This document shows, piece by piece, positions 12,691-24,411 of a stretch of 64,000 nt of DNA. Position 1 is the stretch's first letter. The number at the start of each line of letters is the position of its first letter. The position numbers were made by a program, and so were the translations under genes. The notes below the pieces were generated by a model. That model was not told the DNA's origin, did no database searches, and worked only from the letters and a program-made list of their open reading frames with translations. Location: positions 73,561,176-73,625,175 of the forward strand of contig CM049316.1 of the NCBI GenBank assembly GCA_026874595.1, read 5' to 3'. Source of the stretch: Sipunculus nudus (Eukaryota; Annelida; Sipuncula; Golfingiida; Sipunculidae).

Positions 12691-12840
12691 AGGATATAAA
12701 CGAAGCGTGCATAGTAATGATAGTATGTGATTCTGCCCTGCCACGTAGTCCAAACCGGAATGGAATTATGCAGATGTGTACACGCTTAGCTGGCATTCAA
12801 AATTGGAGCGGTTAATTACTTCCAACATATAGAAAAATTC

Positions 12841-13044
12841 AGAAGCGCGGATCTAGGCGGGGGGGGGGGGGGGGGGGGGGAGTCCAGACCCCTTTTTTTC
12901 CGGGGCATCCTTTCTTGAAAGGTTTCAGACCAAATTTTGCGGTCTGGATCCCCCCCCCTTTCCGTACCTGGGGAGGTTTTTTATGTTTTCCATCAGTCCT
13001 CCTAGGTTGGACCCCCCCCTTACTAAATCCTGGATCCGCCCCTG
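12841..13044. mobile_element. MITE with CAGGGGCGGATC-type ends
   Basis: The right end reads CTGGATCCGCCCCTG. The left end is a decayed complement (CAGAAGCGCGGATCTAGG). The interior holds a run of about 22 G (12858-12880), several C/G tracts and a mirrored GGTCTGGATC. The same ends bound elements at 24556-24774 and 47618-47967. Such CAGGGGCGG ends are common on hAT-like non-autonomous elements, but the target duplication here is unclear. Confidence 0.55.
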
Positions 13045-13510
13045 AGATTGTTCTGTGTAGCCGGCAAAGTTATCTACCCTAAGCGCTGTTGCCACACGGA
13101 TGCACGATCTGAGAGATGTTTATAAAATGCAACAATTAAGTATTTTAAATAATGTAAATCATTCATAGTTTTTCTTCAAAGTCTTGACTAAACCTATTTC
13201 ATATCTTGATGAGTCTAACTACTCTTTCAGTGTTTTGTACAAGGTTTTATTTAAAGCATTGAATAAATTAAGATAAGAGTATGCAATTCTTGTGTTTTCT
13301 GTTTTTATTTTACAATAGGCATATTAATATTGAGGTTTGTAATCGTGGCTGTAATCATTGTTACTTTTTCAATTAAACGTGAACTAATCGTAACCATAAT
13401 CGATTACATGCACTTATGTTGTTAATCGTTATTCTAATCGTAATCATATACTTTTTAATCGAAATTGATTACATATATAAAGTAATCTTATTTCTTATAC
13501 AGACTGTTGT

Positions 13511-13512
<2 letters not shown>
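13045..13512. other. non-coding stretch
   Basis: Contains an AT-rich patch with repeated ATCGTAATC, AATCGATTAC and TAATCGT words (13340-13480). No gene was seen. Confidence 0.4.

Positions 13513-13566
<54 letters not shown>
13513..13566. repeat. (TA)n microsatellite
   Basis: An uninterrupted TA run of about 54 bp. Confidence 0.95.
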
Positions 13567-13568
<2 letters not shown>

Positions 13569-13920
13569 AACATATATTGACCTATAGATATCCTAAGGAA
13601 AAAAGTGGTCACCGACCTTATCTATTAACTATTATAATTTATAATAATAGGCCTATAGCCTGTACGTATAGTTCAGGTCTGCATCGGTGAAAAGGATATG
13701 CACGCCGTTATGTTTCAAACGGAGAGCCCACGCAAAATCTATATATACAAGTTGTACTCTCGGTTCACGGCTATATGTAAATTAATGCAAAATCCAGAAG
13801 GTGAGGCGGTACATATGGGAGTGGCAGCGTACATCGTTATAATGCAGATCACAAACAGGCACTTACTATCAATGGATATTTTTCTTAATGATATAGTTGT
13901 ATGGTCCATTCACATGCCTG

Positions 13921-14002
<82 letters not shown>
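13921..14002 (+). repeat. (CT)n(AT)n compound microsatellite
   Basis: About 34 bp of CT repeat runs directly into about 48 bp of AT repeat. The same CT-then-AT arrangement occurs at 45874-45944 and 46915-47006. The open frames reading SLSLSL and IYIYIY are artefacts of this repeat. Confidence 0.95.
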
Positions 14003-14003
<1 letters not shown>

Positions 14004-14308
14004 CTCTGAAGAAAAACAACACTGTTAATTCACAACAGACTGTTTCACGGGATGCGACCCGATCATCAGGTGAATGTGGTTAGAATGAAGCTAACGTCGT
14101 GGTTATATATATATATATATATTTATGCGTGTATGTATATATATACACACACTTATGTTACGCCCCAAATGTGAAACGGATATCAACATGTTTTTAATAT
14201 ATACTAAATGTAGCCTATAGACATATCATTCAGTATATATTCCTCGTCTCAGGTCGCAATTTTTATAGATAGACGGCAGGCCCAGTAATTCCCTCTCACC
14301 TCTGAATC

Positions 14309-14311
<3 letters not shown>

Positions 14312-14366
<55 letters not shown>
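14312..14366. repeat. (TA)n microsatellite
   Basis: A pure TA run of about 55 bp. A shorter TA run lies at 14104-14122. The repeats CGAGCGTT at 14402 and 14454, about 50 bp apart, mark a small duplication to its right. Confidence 0.95.
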
Positions 14367-14369
<3 letters not shown>

Positions 14370-15019
14370 TTTAAAAGTAAAACACTTCTACAAGCATGAC
14401 TCGAGCGTTCTATAAAGAAAAAAATGAACAAATATAACGTGATTGGAGCGACTCGAGCGTTTTATATAGAGAAATAAAATTAAATATAACGCGGCCTTGC
14501 TAAGGTACGTGTATACAACATGTATATACTCGGTTATATAAAGTCATACTCGATAAGTTTATTTATAAGGCCACATCGGCCTGATGTACGCATACCGTCC
14601 TTATATATGTAACAAAACCACGTTTTAGGGTATAATATATTCATCTTGATGCAATGCACACAAAGGGCCAGCTCAGGGCATGCAGGTGCCAGACTATTTT
14701 GCGCCTCAGGCAAGACATTGAAAGCAAACTGTGACTTGAACCTCCCTATGCAACAGATCACTTGAGAACCTTTTTGTACATTATATCATGTGACCGTTTA
14801 TCCGGATCACGTGATCTGGTCCCATGATTCTTAATCATTCGGTTGCTGATGGAGATAATGTGTTTACAAAACGGATGATACAATAAGTTCTCCATCTTAG
14901 ACATGCCTTTGTTCAGTTAATGTAGTAATTTAAATAATATCACGTCATCAATGAAAACTGCCGAATGTCTGGTAATTTGTCTTAGAATCCATCCTGGGAT
15001 ATAGGCCTGCTATAGTACA

Positions 15020-15185
15020 TCACCTCACACACTGAAATACATTGTTCAAAGCTTTAATGACAATACCTGATCATGTGACATCTTACTTCTCAACGTCCCA
15101 ATTTTATGTCTACATGCACAACCTGCAGTCATTCATTATATATTCAGGTTTGTTAGTCTGATATAATGTATATATAGGACCAACA
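15020..15185 (+). repeat. dispersed repeat shared with 39228-39395
   Basis: Shares, in order, CTCACACTGAAATAC, TAATGACNATACCTGA, GACATCTT, CTTCTNAACGTCC, TTTGTGTCTA-like sequence, GCAGTCATTCATTA, and AGGTTTNTTANTCTGATAT with 39228-39395. Both are in the same orientation. It is an old interspersed repeat of unknown class. Confidence 0.75.
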
Positions 15186-15484
15186 ATAACCGCTTTACTT
15201 CCCTATATGTTGCCACAGAGGGAATGTAGGCCTATACATACACACACATATATATATATATTTAATATAAAGACTCTGGAGCCGGGCGGGGGGTGAGATT
15301 TTGAGATGTTCCATCCATTACATTTCTTCTCAGTCTGCTGATCAGTCTACATCTGGAATATAACAAATGTGTGTATTGTGTGTAATTATATGTGCTTGAA
15401 ATCAGGTCAAGTATTCTATGAATTGTTCATGTTAATATTGATCTGAAAATTCTGTCCGAAACAGAGTTTTGCGGATACTATGTT

Positions 15485-15560
15485 TTCACGCGGATTCCGT
15501 CGGCGCCGCCGCGTTCGTTTCCGGAGAACTACTCTGAGATCCAAGACCGATCTTTTCGAA
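15485..15560 (+). repeat. fragment of the 22.75-kb repeat family
   Basis: The words GCCGCCGCGTTCG, TTTCCGGAGAACT and CTCTGAGA match the start of the repeat at 22748 onward in the same orientation. Only the beginning is present. A plus-strand donor word (CTGCAG|GTGAGAACC) follows at 15617-15624, but the sequence before it is not coding-like. Confidence 0.65.
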
Positions 15561-16489
15561 ACCCAGTTCAACAGTTCTTGCTATCGCAATTAAATAAATA
15601 AAATCAGACATGCAGAACTGCAGGTGAGAACCAAGCATTTTTTTTATAATTTATATAAAACTAGATCCTTGACACGTCGCACTCTGCGATCAACATGTTC
15701 ATCATTTGGAATTAATGGCGATCAAATACTGCATGAGCTTTCTAGGAGAAAAACCAAAAGGGAATATTTGTTCGCTTTGTGGCTTGTCCAAAGAAAATAT
15801 ACTGTGTCGAAAAAGTGACTTGTCGGTTACACCTCAGCTTGAAAGAAGCGAGGAACTAGTAGGGGCATATAAACAATACACTTGTATGCGAATTGAGACA
15901 GGAGGATGAACCGTCCTTCATCAATTGAATGGTTTTCTCCGCATATCTCAGGGGGTGGGTCGGGGTTGGGGGTCCTGGATTTAGGAGAAGGGGGTCCAAC
16001 CCAGAAGGACTAAACACAAAACCCAAAGAAAGGTCCCAAGGTCAGAAAAGGATTGATCTTGAACCCTTTGAACGATTGCGGAGGCTGATCATCAGGAATA
16101 ATACATTCAGAAGGGCTATTTCATCAGACACGAACTAATTTGGAAATGACATTCTTCTTGTATGTTTGAGTGATTTCTTGGATTTCCTGTTTCTAGAAAT
16201 TCAAAGAAGTTATACGTATTCTTCTATCCTGTATAAACCAGCCAACACTTTATCATCTTTTTTCACTTGAGTGCTACACATAACAAACGCCTATATCAGC
16301 AGATATTTGCGTGACTAGGTTTTAATATTTATCATAATTTCCGTAGACGTGTGACGATGAGTTATTCTCTCTGTTATCTGCACCTATATGCAAATTAACA
16401 TGCTTTTTTTTTATCAAATAGTACTGAAGTCATTTGCTAAAGTATGGTTTATTAGAACTTTTTATCTGTATGGCACCATACTTTCACAA

Positions 16490-17245
16490 ACATGATATGC
16501 AAGTGTATTAAAAGTCCATTAGGTGCACCAAGTACAGTATAACACCATACTTCACAAACATGATATTTGTGTACTTAAAGTTTATTAAGTGCACCAAGTA
16601 CATTAACCCTTTACTGTTTAGAAGCCACTAAAGAGCACTCTAAATTGGCAACTAGAATACCATGAGATGTAAAGATTCTTTCAGGACAAAAATATTGCAT
16701 ATTATTTCTAAGTTTCACTGATTTTTAATAATCTTTTGCAAACCCTCTTTGTGGGAACTGTTGAAAATTTGATAAAGATACAAAAAAGCTTGAAAAGATA
16801 TGGCTGTTAGTGTAAATATAAATAGTGTCATAATTTGTCAGAAATCTACAATAAATGTAAACAGTAAAGGGTTAAAACACAAAATTTTAAAAACATGATA
16901 TTTGTGCTCTAAAAGTTCATTTAGTACACCAAGTAGAGTATAACACCATCCGTTTAAAAACATGATATTCATGTGTACTGAAAGTCCATTAAGCGCAAAG
17001 AGTACAGTATGACCCCATACCTCACAAACATGATATTTGTGTACTAAAAGTTCATTAAGTTGCACCAAGTAAAGTATAACACCAAATTTTAAAAACATGA
17101 TATTTGTGTACTAAAAGTTCATTTAGTGCACCAAGTACAGTAAACACCATCCATTTACAAACATGATATTCATGTGTACTGAAAGTCCATTAAGTGCACA
17201 AAGTACAACATGATACTATACATTCACAAACATGATATTCAAATT
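16490..17245 (+). repeat. 66-67 bp tandem array, interrupted by a MITE
   Basis: The anchor CATGATAT recurs at about 16492, 16559, 16895, 16961, 17028, 17095, 17161 and 17233, giving a period of 66-67 bp. Each unit contains GTACTNAAAGTTCATTAAGTGCACC and CAAGTACAGTATAACACC. The jump from 16559 to 16895 is an inserted element (16607-16871). The minus-strand open frame is repeat read-through. Confidence 0.9.
16607..16871. mobile_element. piggyBac-type MITE inserted at TTAA
   Basis: 265 bp bounded by exact 14-bp terminal inverted repeats, CCCTTTACTGTTTA (16607-16620) and TAAACAGTAAAGGG (16858-16871). TTAA flanks it on both sides (16603-16606 and 16872-16875). The TTAA target and a CCC start are hallmarks of the piggyBac superfamily. 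It has no coding capacity, so it would move only with a transposase supplied elsewhere. It sits inside the 66-bp array and is therefore younger than the array. Confidence 0.85.
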
Positions 17246-17269
17246 TAATACTAAAAAAGAAAAAGACTT

Positions 17270-17360
17270 GTACCAGGTACAGGTACTGTAGTTCTAGGTA
17301 CAGGTACAGGAACTCTGAAAAGTGTACCTAGGTACAGGTACAGGTACAGGTACCTGGCCC
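17270..17360 (+). repeat. AGGTAC simple repeat
   Basis: Imperfect iterations of GGTACA and GGTACC ending in CCTGGCCCCAACCCTGG. Confidence 0.8.
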
Positions 17361-17455
17361 CAACCCTGGTTACTTGTTCAGAATAGCTCGTCACACAACT
17401 GGAAGGATTGCTCAAATGAGCAATAAATGAGCGTTTGCAATGTTACAGGTGTCTG

Positions 17456-17555
17456 TTTTATTGTGCGTAGGAGTGTTACATGTGTCTGTTGACATTCTGA
17501 TTCGTAATAGGCAGGCCCTGGTTTATTGTGCGCAGGAGTGTTACATGTGTCTGTC
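17456..17555 (+). repeat. local 65-bp duplication
   Basis: TATTGTGCGTAGGAGTGTTA at 17459 returns as TATTGTGCGCAGGAGTGTTA at 17524, followed by the same CATGTGTCTGT. This looks like a simple tandem duplication. Confidence 0.7.
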
Positions 17556-17699
17556 AGACAGGCATAGTTCGTTGCCATGGGAGACATGCGAGTTGGGCTG
17601 GCCCGCGTGTAGAAACAGCGTTCTTTGTTCTAGATATTTCAGTTCTGTTCCTGTTACGTGTGTATTGTTCTTTGGAGTTTTCCATTTCTGTATTTTCGG

Positions 17700-18285
17700 A
17701 TAAGAAGCTATAAATAAGGGGCTGTGTTTAGTGTATTGTAATGTTAGGATTGTTTTAAGAATATTTTATAATTCCTTTTTAACAAAAAACTACTGACTTC
17801 TTTATTCATTCCCCTAGACATTTCACGCTGCCTAGTGTTGCAAAATTTGATTTTTTTTTTATTTCGGTAACAAAATTTATGCTCGTCACGACTACGGGAT
17901 CTCTTGTTCCGCAACAGCAAACATAGATCTGTTCGTTCAGTGTTTACAGAAATGTTCGCAAATTGTTAATATATTAATAGTAACTCCTTTATAATGATTT
18001 ATAAATTGCAGGTCGTCTTTTAGGAATACATGAAATTTTAATCTTTACCAAAATCGGTCTTTATTTTTTTTAAATACAAAAATATGTAATTATACAATAA
18101 TCCTTTATTAATCCTTCCCATTGTGTGACGAGCTTCTCTGAACAATTAACTCTTTATTTCTTTTTAAAATACATAAATATGTCATTATACAATATATACT
18201 TATAATGACTAATAGGGAGAATGTACAGAACGTGAACTCTGACATACAAAAGTAACCAAAATCGGCTGACTTTGTCGCAAACATT
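17700..18285. other. non-coding stretch
   Basis: AT-rich, with no gene seen. The phrase AATACATAAATATGTCATTATAC (18167-18190) partly repeats 18074-18096, indicating a small duplication. Confidence 0.4.
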
Positions 18286-18665
18286 GGCTCACTACACGAT
18301 TTCGGTAATCGCCCGACAAAATCGGCCGATTTTCTTTGACAGACTCTTGGCGACGGCGATTTTTCAGGCCGACGCCGACAAAATCGCGTCGCTTGGGATG
18401 TCACACTACACGACAATGTACCCCCGTCGGTACATAGTCGGCCGATCCTATGAATCGGCCGATAAAATCGGTAAGTGAGCCGCCGGCTTTAGAGACAGGA
18501 ATTTTTTCGACGATAATCGAGAGTTGGGAACACGCGCGTCGGTAAATGTGACACCGAAAATCGGCCAACTAAACCGAGCCGATTTTCAGCCGATTTTGAG
18601 AAAATCTGCCCAAAAAGTCGCCCGACATTGTCGCTTGGTAAAATCGGGTAGTGAGCACCCGGCTT
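18286..18665. mobile_element. repeat rich in AATCGGCCGATT palindromes, MITE-like
   Basis: The left end starts GGCTCACTACACGATTTCGG. The right end (18640-18665) reads AAATCGGGTAGTGAGCACCC, its imperfect inverse. Inside are many AATCGGCCGATTTTC-type palindromes, and a second internal end-like sequence (GTAAGTGAGCCGCCGGCTTT, near 18470). The latter suggests two overlapping or nested copies. CpG density is far above the neighbours. No coding frame. Confidence 0.6.
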
Positions 18666-19281
18666 AAGCCGGCCATACACGAGGCGACATGTCGCGCGAC
18701 AAGTCGCAGAACACGCTTGTTCCGCGACAAGTAGCACCGTGTATGGGGGTTTGTCGCACGTTTTCATGGGTTGCGCGACATGTCGCACAAGAAGGAACTT
18801 GTTTCTTTTTCTTGCGACTTGTCGCGCGACATCAAGCCAAGTGTTTGGAAAAGCAAACGAATATATAACGATTGATCATGTTATCCTGTCGTAATGTGAC
18901 CGTCCAAGGTTTCACTAGCTGTGTCAGATTAGGGTGCTATGTGTTTGCGCGGTCAACAGGAAACTCAGAAAAAGTTGTGTAGCTATCCCAGAATATATGC
19001 CTATTTTTCTAATATATCTATATTAATAAAGAGAAACAAGATGGAAATATGTCCTAGGCAGTATACATTTTTCGTCGGTCGCACTTATATTGATAAATAT
19101 AAATAATGTTATTTGGTTGAAACCTGGAAGATATGTTTGATGCATGTAGTTTTTTTTTATCATCATAGTTTTGCAGGAAATGTTGCAGAACATGTCGCTG
19201 TGTGTATGGACCGTTCATGTTCAGCAACATGTCGCAGAACATTTGTGTTCTTCGACATGTCGCCTTGTGTATGGCCAGCTT
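18666..19281. mobile_element. MITE with about 30-bp inverted ends (AAGCCGGCCATACACG)
   Basis: The left terminus AAGCCGGCCATACACGAGGC continues GACATGTCGC (18666-18695). It is mirrored by GACATGTCGCCTTGTGTATG followed by GCCAGCTT (19252-19281). The body carries further GCGACATGTCGCGCGAC palindromes at both ends and a less GC-rich middle. It abuts the previous element almost exactly. Superfamily not assigned; it has no transposase. Confidence 0.75.
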
Positions 19282-19949
19282 TATATTTATATCCAACTAA
19301 TGCCCATTATTGACACCTGGTGGCAACTATAGAGACTATTTATCCATGACAGCAATTAAGGTTTCATATCTTCGTGGTTTCAAATTCCCCAACCGCGAAT
19401 ATCGCTCTGAGGCGGTGAATACTGTACCCCAGATGACTTCAACCCGAAACGCTGCAAGTGGTAACTAAAATGTAACGGGTGTAAGCGTACTTGCTCGCAT
19501 TTTGAATTCTTTGAACTGCTATATTACTTCTTTTATTTCTGCATGGTAATCTTAATTTAGTATATATATTTGATATACATTTGATATGATTGCTGGGTAA
19601 AAAAAATTACAATGGATAAATATATATTGAAAAATGGGAAATAATAATTAGAAAGAGGAGCCGGTCTGCCTGCCTGATCCCTCATTAATCAATTATATTA
19701 CATACCAAATAATACTTTTATTATTATTTGGCAAAATTTTTTCATAATTTATTTTGACTATCACAAAGCAAGGCGATTTATCATTGCTCATAATATTTTT
19801 TTCTTTGCCAGTAATATATTTAGCGAGTTAACTGCATAAGCCACTCGAATAGCGCCAAATATATCTATATACTTAACTAGCTTATAATTACAATTTACAC
19901 TGTACTTGCTATGATATGTACACGTTTTGCGTAGGTTTAAATTTTTCAT
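19282..19949. other. non-coding stretch
   Basis: AT-rich, with no gene or repeat recognised. Confidence 0.4.
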
Positions 19950-20115
19950 TTCCATTTGACTGAGCGATTTGCTAAAAAATTATTTCACATTAGAGTGGAT
20001 GGAATTGAGGTTGCATCATTACAATACACAAAAGATGTTCTTGACAATCAGGTTATGGAAAGACTAAGGTTTGTGAAAATATGTGATGGTGCTTTACCTA
20101 TAACATTTATCATAC

Positions 20116-20892
20116 ATGAAAATAATGGCCACAAGTAAATTTTCAATAATTACATTAAATGTAAGAGGTTTGGGTAGAAAAAAGAAAAGACTAGAAATCA
20201 ACAGTTGGCTGTCGAATAGAGGTGGGTCTGGGAGTATGATATTCCTACAAGAGGCCCATTGTACAACACATGTAGAGGAATGTTGGCAAAAAGAATGGTC
20301 TGGTTCAATTTATTTTTCTCATGGAACTAATATTGCAAGGGGTGTTGTTATTATGGGGGATGAAAAGTTACAGTTTAAATAATTGTATAAGCTTTCTGAT
20401 GCTAATGGTCGTTATTTAATTTTGAAATCTGTGGTTCAGGGTAATCATTATATTTTGATTAACACATATGCTCCTAACACTGAAACAGAACGTGTATCGT
20501 TCTTAACTGATTTTTTCAAACTTACTAAAAAACCTAAACATGGATTCCGAAACACAGATAATTTGGGGAGGTGATCTAAGCTTATGTTTGTCAAAATTTG
20601 ACACAGACACTGGGAATGTCAAAAGGTCACTAACTTCATCAAACGTGCTAAGATTATTCTGTGTGAGTATGATTTAGTTGACTTGTTGAGGTTACAAAAC
20701 CCGGATATACATCAATATACATGGCGATCGAAAAATCCAGTTAAACAAAGGCGGCTTGATTATATATTTGACGCAGGTTCTCAGAATGCCCATATAAAAG
20801 ATGTAGAAATTATACTTGTGATTCAAACTGATCATTCTGCAGTTATATGCACAGTTAACACTGTACTGAATTACGAACATGGTCCTTCGCAT
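20116..20892 (+). pseudogene. LINE endonuclease domain, broken
   Basis: An APE-type endonuclease as in L1-clade elements. Seen in order: an LNVRGLGRKKKR start (IITLNVRGLG), FLQEAHC with the catalytic glutamate, SHGTNIARGVVI, then after a stop ILINTYAPNTE. A shifted WGGDLSL block follows near 20567, then SKNPVKQRRLDYIF and TDHSAVI (the SDH-type motif). There is at least one in-frame stop (20380) and frameshifts near 20560-20680. It would nick target DNA to prime reverse transcription; this copy cannot. Confidence 0.8.
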
Positions 20893-21479
20893 TAGAAGTT
20901 GAATATATCTCTGCTAATAGATAATGAATACAAATCATGTATAATAGAAAATATTAATCAGTTAAAAATAACACAAAGGTCAAATGGATAAAAAGGCTTG
21001 GTGGGAGTCTCTTAAATTTAAAATTAAAGAGATCTCTATACGCTTCTCAAAGCAAAAATGAAACAAAGATCGTGAAAATATCCAGAATCTGGAGAAAAAA
21101 CTTGCACATGCAGGCGGAACAAAATTAATCATCAATGAAGCCAGTCAACATAGAAAAATATGACAAAATAAAGAGGGAATTGGAACAGTATTATGAACAT
21201 TTAACACAAGGCCAGATTGTACGATCTAGAGTTCAATAGTTGGGTGAAAGATCTTCAAATTTTTTGATTAACATGGAGAAGAGAAACAAATCAAAATCAA
21301 CAATATACATACTAATCAGCGACGAAAAAGAATTGACAGACCCAAAAGAGATAATGTCTCACATAAAACTCTCATATGAAGAAAAGGTTTACTAGGAAAT
21401 TGGTTTCTGATACTGACTATGATAAATTTCTTTCTAGTACATCTTATCCTTCTTATCTCAGACAGAAATCCGTAACTGT

Positions 21480-22300
21480 CATGGTAAAATAAGTAAAGAT
21501 GAAATATTAAGGGTTTTGAAAGGAATGAAAAGTAATAAAACACCAGGGAATGATGGCTTACCAAAAGAATTCAACTTGACCTTTTTTGATATTTTGTGTG
21601 ATCTTGTCCTTTGCCTAAATAAATGCTTCACAGAAGGGGAATTAATGACAAGTCAGCGACAAGCTGTCATAACACATCGAAAAGCCTGATAAGGATACTA
21701 GATATTTATTGTCGTGGAGACCAATAAGTTTATTGAATGTTGACGTAAAGGTTTTGAGTAAAATACTAGTAGAAAGATTAAAAAAAGTCATTTCACAGTT
21801 AATTGGTAATGACCAGACAGCTGTTACTAAAGGTCGGCGAATATCAGATTCAAATCAGTTGATAAGTGATATTATAGAATATTCTAAAATTGTAAAACAA
21901 AAGCGCCAGTCAATGTTAGCAGTTAGTTTTCTTTTTGCCACACTGGAAAAATTTGGTTTTGGCCAAAATTTTCTCATATGGATTGAATTGCTACACAACA
22001 ATCTTGAAAGCTGCATTATAAATAATGGATATTTTAAAGATATTTTAAATTGGAGAGGGGTCCAAGGCAAGGAGATCCTTCGGCACCGTATTTATTCCTG
22101 TTTGTGATAGAGGTCCTTGCATAATGTGTCCGCCAGTCAAAACGCGTTTCTGGAATTAATATAAATGCATGAAACTGAAATAAAACAGTGTCTCTTCGCT
22201 GACGATACTACTTTTTTTTTCCTGAAGGAACTCGCTTCTATGTTAGAAATCAAAGATATACTTGACAAGTTTGCTAAACTTCGTCAATTGGAATAAATTC
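21480..22300 (+). pseudogene. LINE reverse transcriptase, broken
   Basis: Fingers and palm motifs are readable in pieces: KMKSNKTPGNDGL-like sequence (21520-21560), SWRPISLLNVDVKVLSKILVE (21712-21770) and QTAVTKGRRISDSNQLI. Then comes LEKFGFGQNFLIWIELL. The block that normally carries the first catalytic aspartate (FEKAFDS) is absent between MLAVS and FLFATL, an internal deletion. After RGV the frame shifts and continues as RQGDPSAPYLFLFVIEVLA. FADDTT follows at about 22198. Hallmarks match the L1/Tx1 group. Not functional. Confidence 0.85.
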
Positions 22301-22469
22301 AAATAAGTGTGAAGCAGCTTATATTGGAAAGATGACTGCAAGTCAAATTTATAAAAAAGATTTTAAATGGACCAATTTACATAAAGATGCGATTAATATC
22401 TTAGGGATCTGGTATACATATAATGTTGATTTAAGCAACCAATAGAACTTTAAAAATGTATATAATAAT

Positions 22470-22747
22470 ACGAGGAATGTATTGAATCTTTGAAAGTTTA
22501 GAAATTTGACTATATACGGGAGAAATAACGTGTTAAAATGTTTGTGTATCTCAAAGCTACTGTATCTTATTAATATCCTAGAACCGCTGAAAGATTTTGT
22601 CAAACAGGTTAAAAATTGCATGGTGGATTTTATTTGGTATGGTAGAAAACCAAAGATTAAGTATGAGGTTCTCCTAAGCGGTACTGAAAAAGGCGGAATA
22701 AAACTGCCAGATATTGATTATGTGTTAGAAAGCCAGAAGTTTTTGAC
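22470..22747 (+). pseudogene. LINE ORF2 C-terminal region
   Basis: Reads LTIYGRNNVLKCLCISKLLY, then FIWYGRKPKIKYEVL and GGIKLPDIDY. This is the usual post-RT region of L1/Tx1 elements (GR..V.K, W.G, GG..LPD). It is cut off at about 22748 by an unrelated repeat rich in CCGCCGCC. Confidence 0.75.
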
Positions 22748-23695
22748 CGGGTTCCTCCGCCGCCGCCTCCGCCGCGTTCGTTTCCGGAGAACTCCTCTGA
22801 GACTACTGGACGGATTTTTCTGAAACTTACACAAATTATCGGGTCACATGTGAACTGGTGCCTAACCAAGTGACCTTGACCTCTGACCTTTCCTCTCTGC
22901 CCAGCGTCCGTTTGTGCGTCTGTTTCCACACATAAACCCACATATCTCGGGAACCGTTTGTCCGATCAGGAAAAAAAATTTACACAAATGTAGCCTTGGA
23001 TAGCTTTATAACATACACAAAAAAAGGCGCCATTTGCAACCATGTTTGCACAGTGTCCATCTGTTCATCTGCCTTGAGTTAAAATCACTCATATCTCTTC
23101 AGTGGTTTGACTAATTCACCTAAAATTCGGCATGCGTATACATCCTAGATAGCTTTCTTGATTTTATGACAGGTGGCGCCACCGACATTCACGTTAACGC
23201 TGCAGACATCCAAGCTCATATCTCGGGAACCGTTTGACCGATCAGAAAAAAAAAAAATTACACAAATGTAGCCCTTGGACAGCTTTATAACATACACAAA
23301 AATGGTGGCGCCACCTGCAGCCATTTTTGCACAGCGTCCATCTGTTTGTCTGCCTTAGGTTAAAATCACTCATATCTCTGCAGTGGTTTGACTAATTCAC
23401 CTAAAATTCGGCATGCGTATACATCCTAGATAGCTTTCTTGATTTTATGACAGGTGGCGCCACCTACCTTCACGTTCACGCTGCAGACATCCAAGCTCAT
23501 ATCTCAGGAACCGTTAGACCAATCAGGAAAAAAAAATTACACAAATGTAGCCCTTGGATAGCTTTATAACATACACAAAAATGGTGGCGCCACCTGCAGC
23601 CATTTTTGCACAGGGTCCATCTGTTTGTCTGCCTTGGGTTAAAATCACTCATATCTCTGCAGAGGTTTGACCAAATTACCCGAAATTCGGCATGC
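22748..23695 (+). repeat. tandem units of about 280 bp inserted in the LINE
   Basis: A start segment (CCGCCGCC, GCGTTCGTTTCCGGAGAAC) is followed by three units anchored on CATATCTCGGGAACCGTTTG at about 22943, 23218 and 23500. Each has ACACAAATGTAGCC, TTGGATAGCTTTATAACATA, GGTGGCGCCACC (a 12-bp palindrome) and AAATCACTCATATCTCT. It has no frame. The build (lead, tandem core) recalls the tandem-repeat elements further right. A related segment, CGCTCATATCTCAGGAGTGG, follows at 23872-24200. Confidence 0.8.
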
Positions 23696-23866
23696 GTATA
23701 CTTGTTTATATACTTGCTCTTATCGACACTATATTGTTAATTTTTAAATTGGTGGTATTTTCTGACAGAGTAAAGTTTGATGCTCCATCTTTTAATAATT
23801 TTCTTAAGAAAGTAAAGTGTATTGAACTGTTGGAAAGAAGGGTAGCAGAGAAAAGAAACTGCTTTA

Positions 23867-24200
23867 GTTGAAAATCGCTCATATCTCAGGAGTGGACGGA
23901 TGTATCAGCCTGACATTTTGCATGTTTATCTGTCTTGGATAGCTTTGTTGTAGACCAGACAAGTGGCACCACCCGCTCTTCCGTTTTTATAGAATACTTT
24001 GATGCATTTTTTTTCGTTCGTTCGTTCATTTATCTTTGGAGTGGTTTGATGTATTCAATTCAAAATTTGCATGTCCATCATGGTATAGTTTCTCTTGTAT
24101 ACAAGACTGCTTGGGCCACCTACAATCAATTTCATCTTGTATACAACTATAGATCAGTTTTTTTTTGTTTTTTATTGGGGGGGTCGAAAATTGGACATAT
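23867..24200 (+). repeat. diverged relative of the 280-bp units
   Basis: Shares AAAATCGCTCATATCTC, TTGGATAGCTTTGTTGTA and GTGGCACCACC with the preceding array but is more diverged. It may be a further unit pushed away by LINE sequence, or a second insertion. Confidence 0.5.
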
Positions 24201-24411
24201 ATGAGGAGTTAAATTGGCATGTCTAATGCCATAAATTTGGAGTCATGTCATGCCAGGAACATTTTACCCTTGCCTCTGTGATTTGGTAGATACATGTAGT
24301 CGCTTTTCGACTGCCCGTTTTCTAGTTATATCTAAAACTCCATGAAAGAAGAAATGATATCGTTTGCCTTTCAGTATATTTGTTCCATGCTTCAAACCCT
24401 GCACGCCTATG

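Larger units (their letters stand above)
19950..23866 (+). mobile_element. decayed L1/Tx1-like LINE, interrupted
   Basis: A non-LTR retrotransposon in forward order: a short possible end of ORF1 (19956-20138), endonuclease (20116-20900), reverse transcriptase (about 21480-22300) and a C-terminal region (22470-22747). The coding sequence stops abruptly at about 22748, where a tandem-repeat element starts. A further coding-like frame with the words FNNFLKKVKCIELLERRVAE resumes at about 23701-23866. The LINE was therefore probably split by that insertion. Stops, frameshifts and a deletion of the first catalytic block make it dead. Confidence 0.8.

Noticed and set aside
13698-14083. Frames ending in SLSLSL and IYIYIY
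   Set aside because: Produced by CT and TA microsatellites; the same happens at 45843-46088 and 46824-47114.
14030-14095. GATCATCAGGTGAATGTG with GTTTCACGGGATGCGACCCG, reminiscent of a Penelope-like or other retroelement tail
   Set aside because: Only about 60 bp and no coding support; too short to name.
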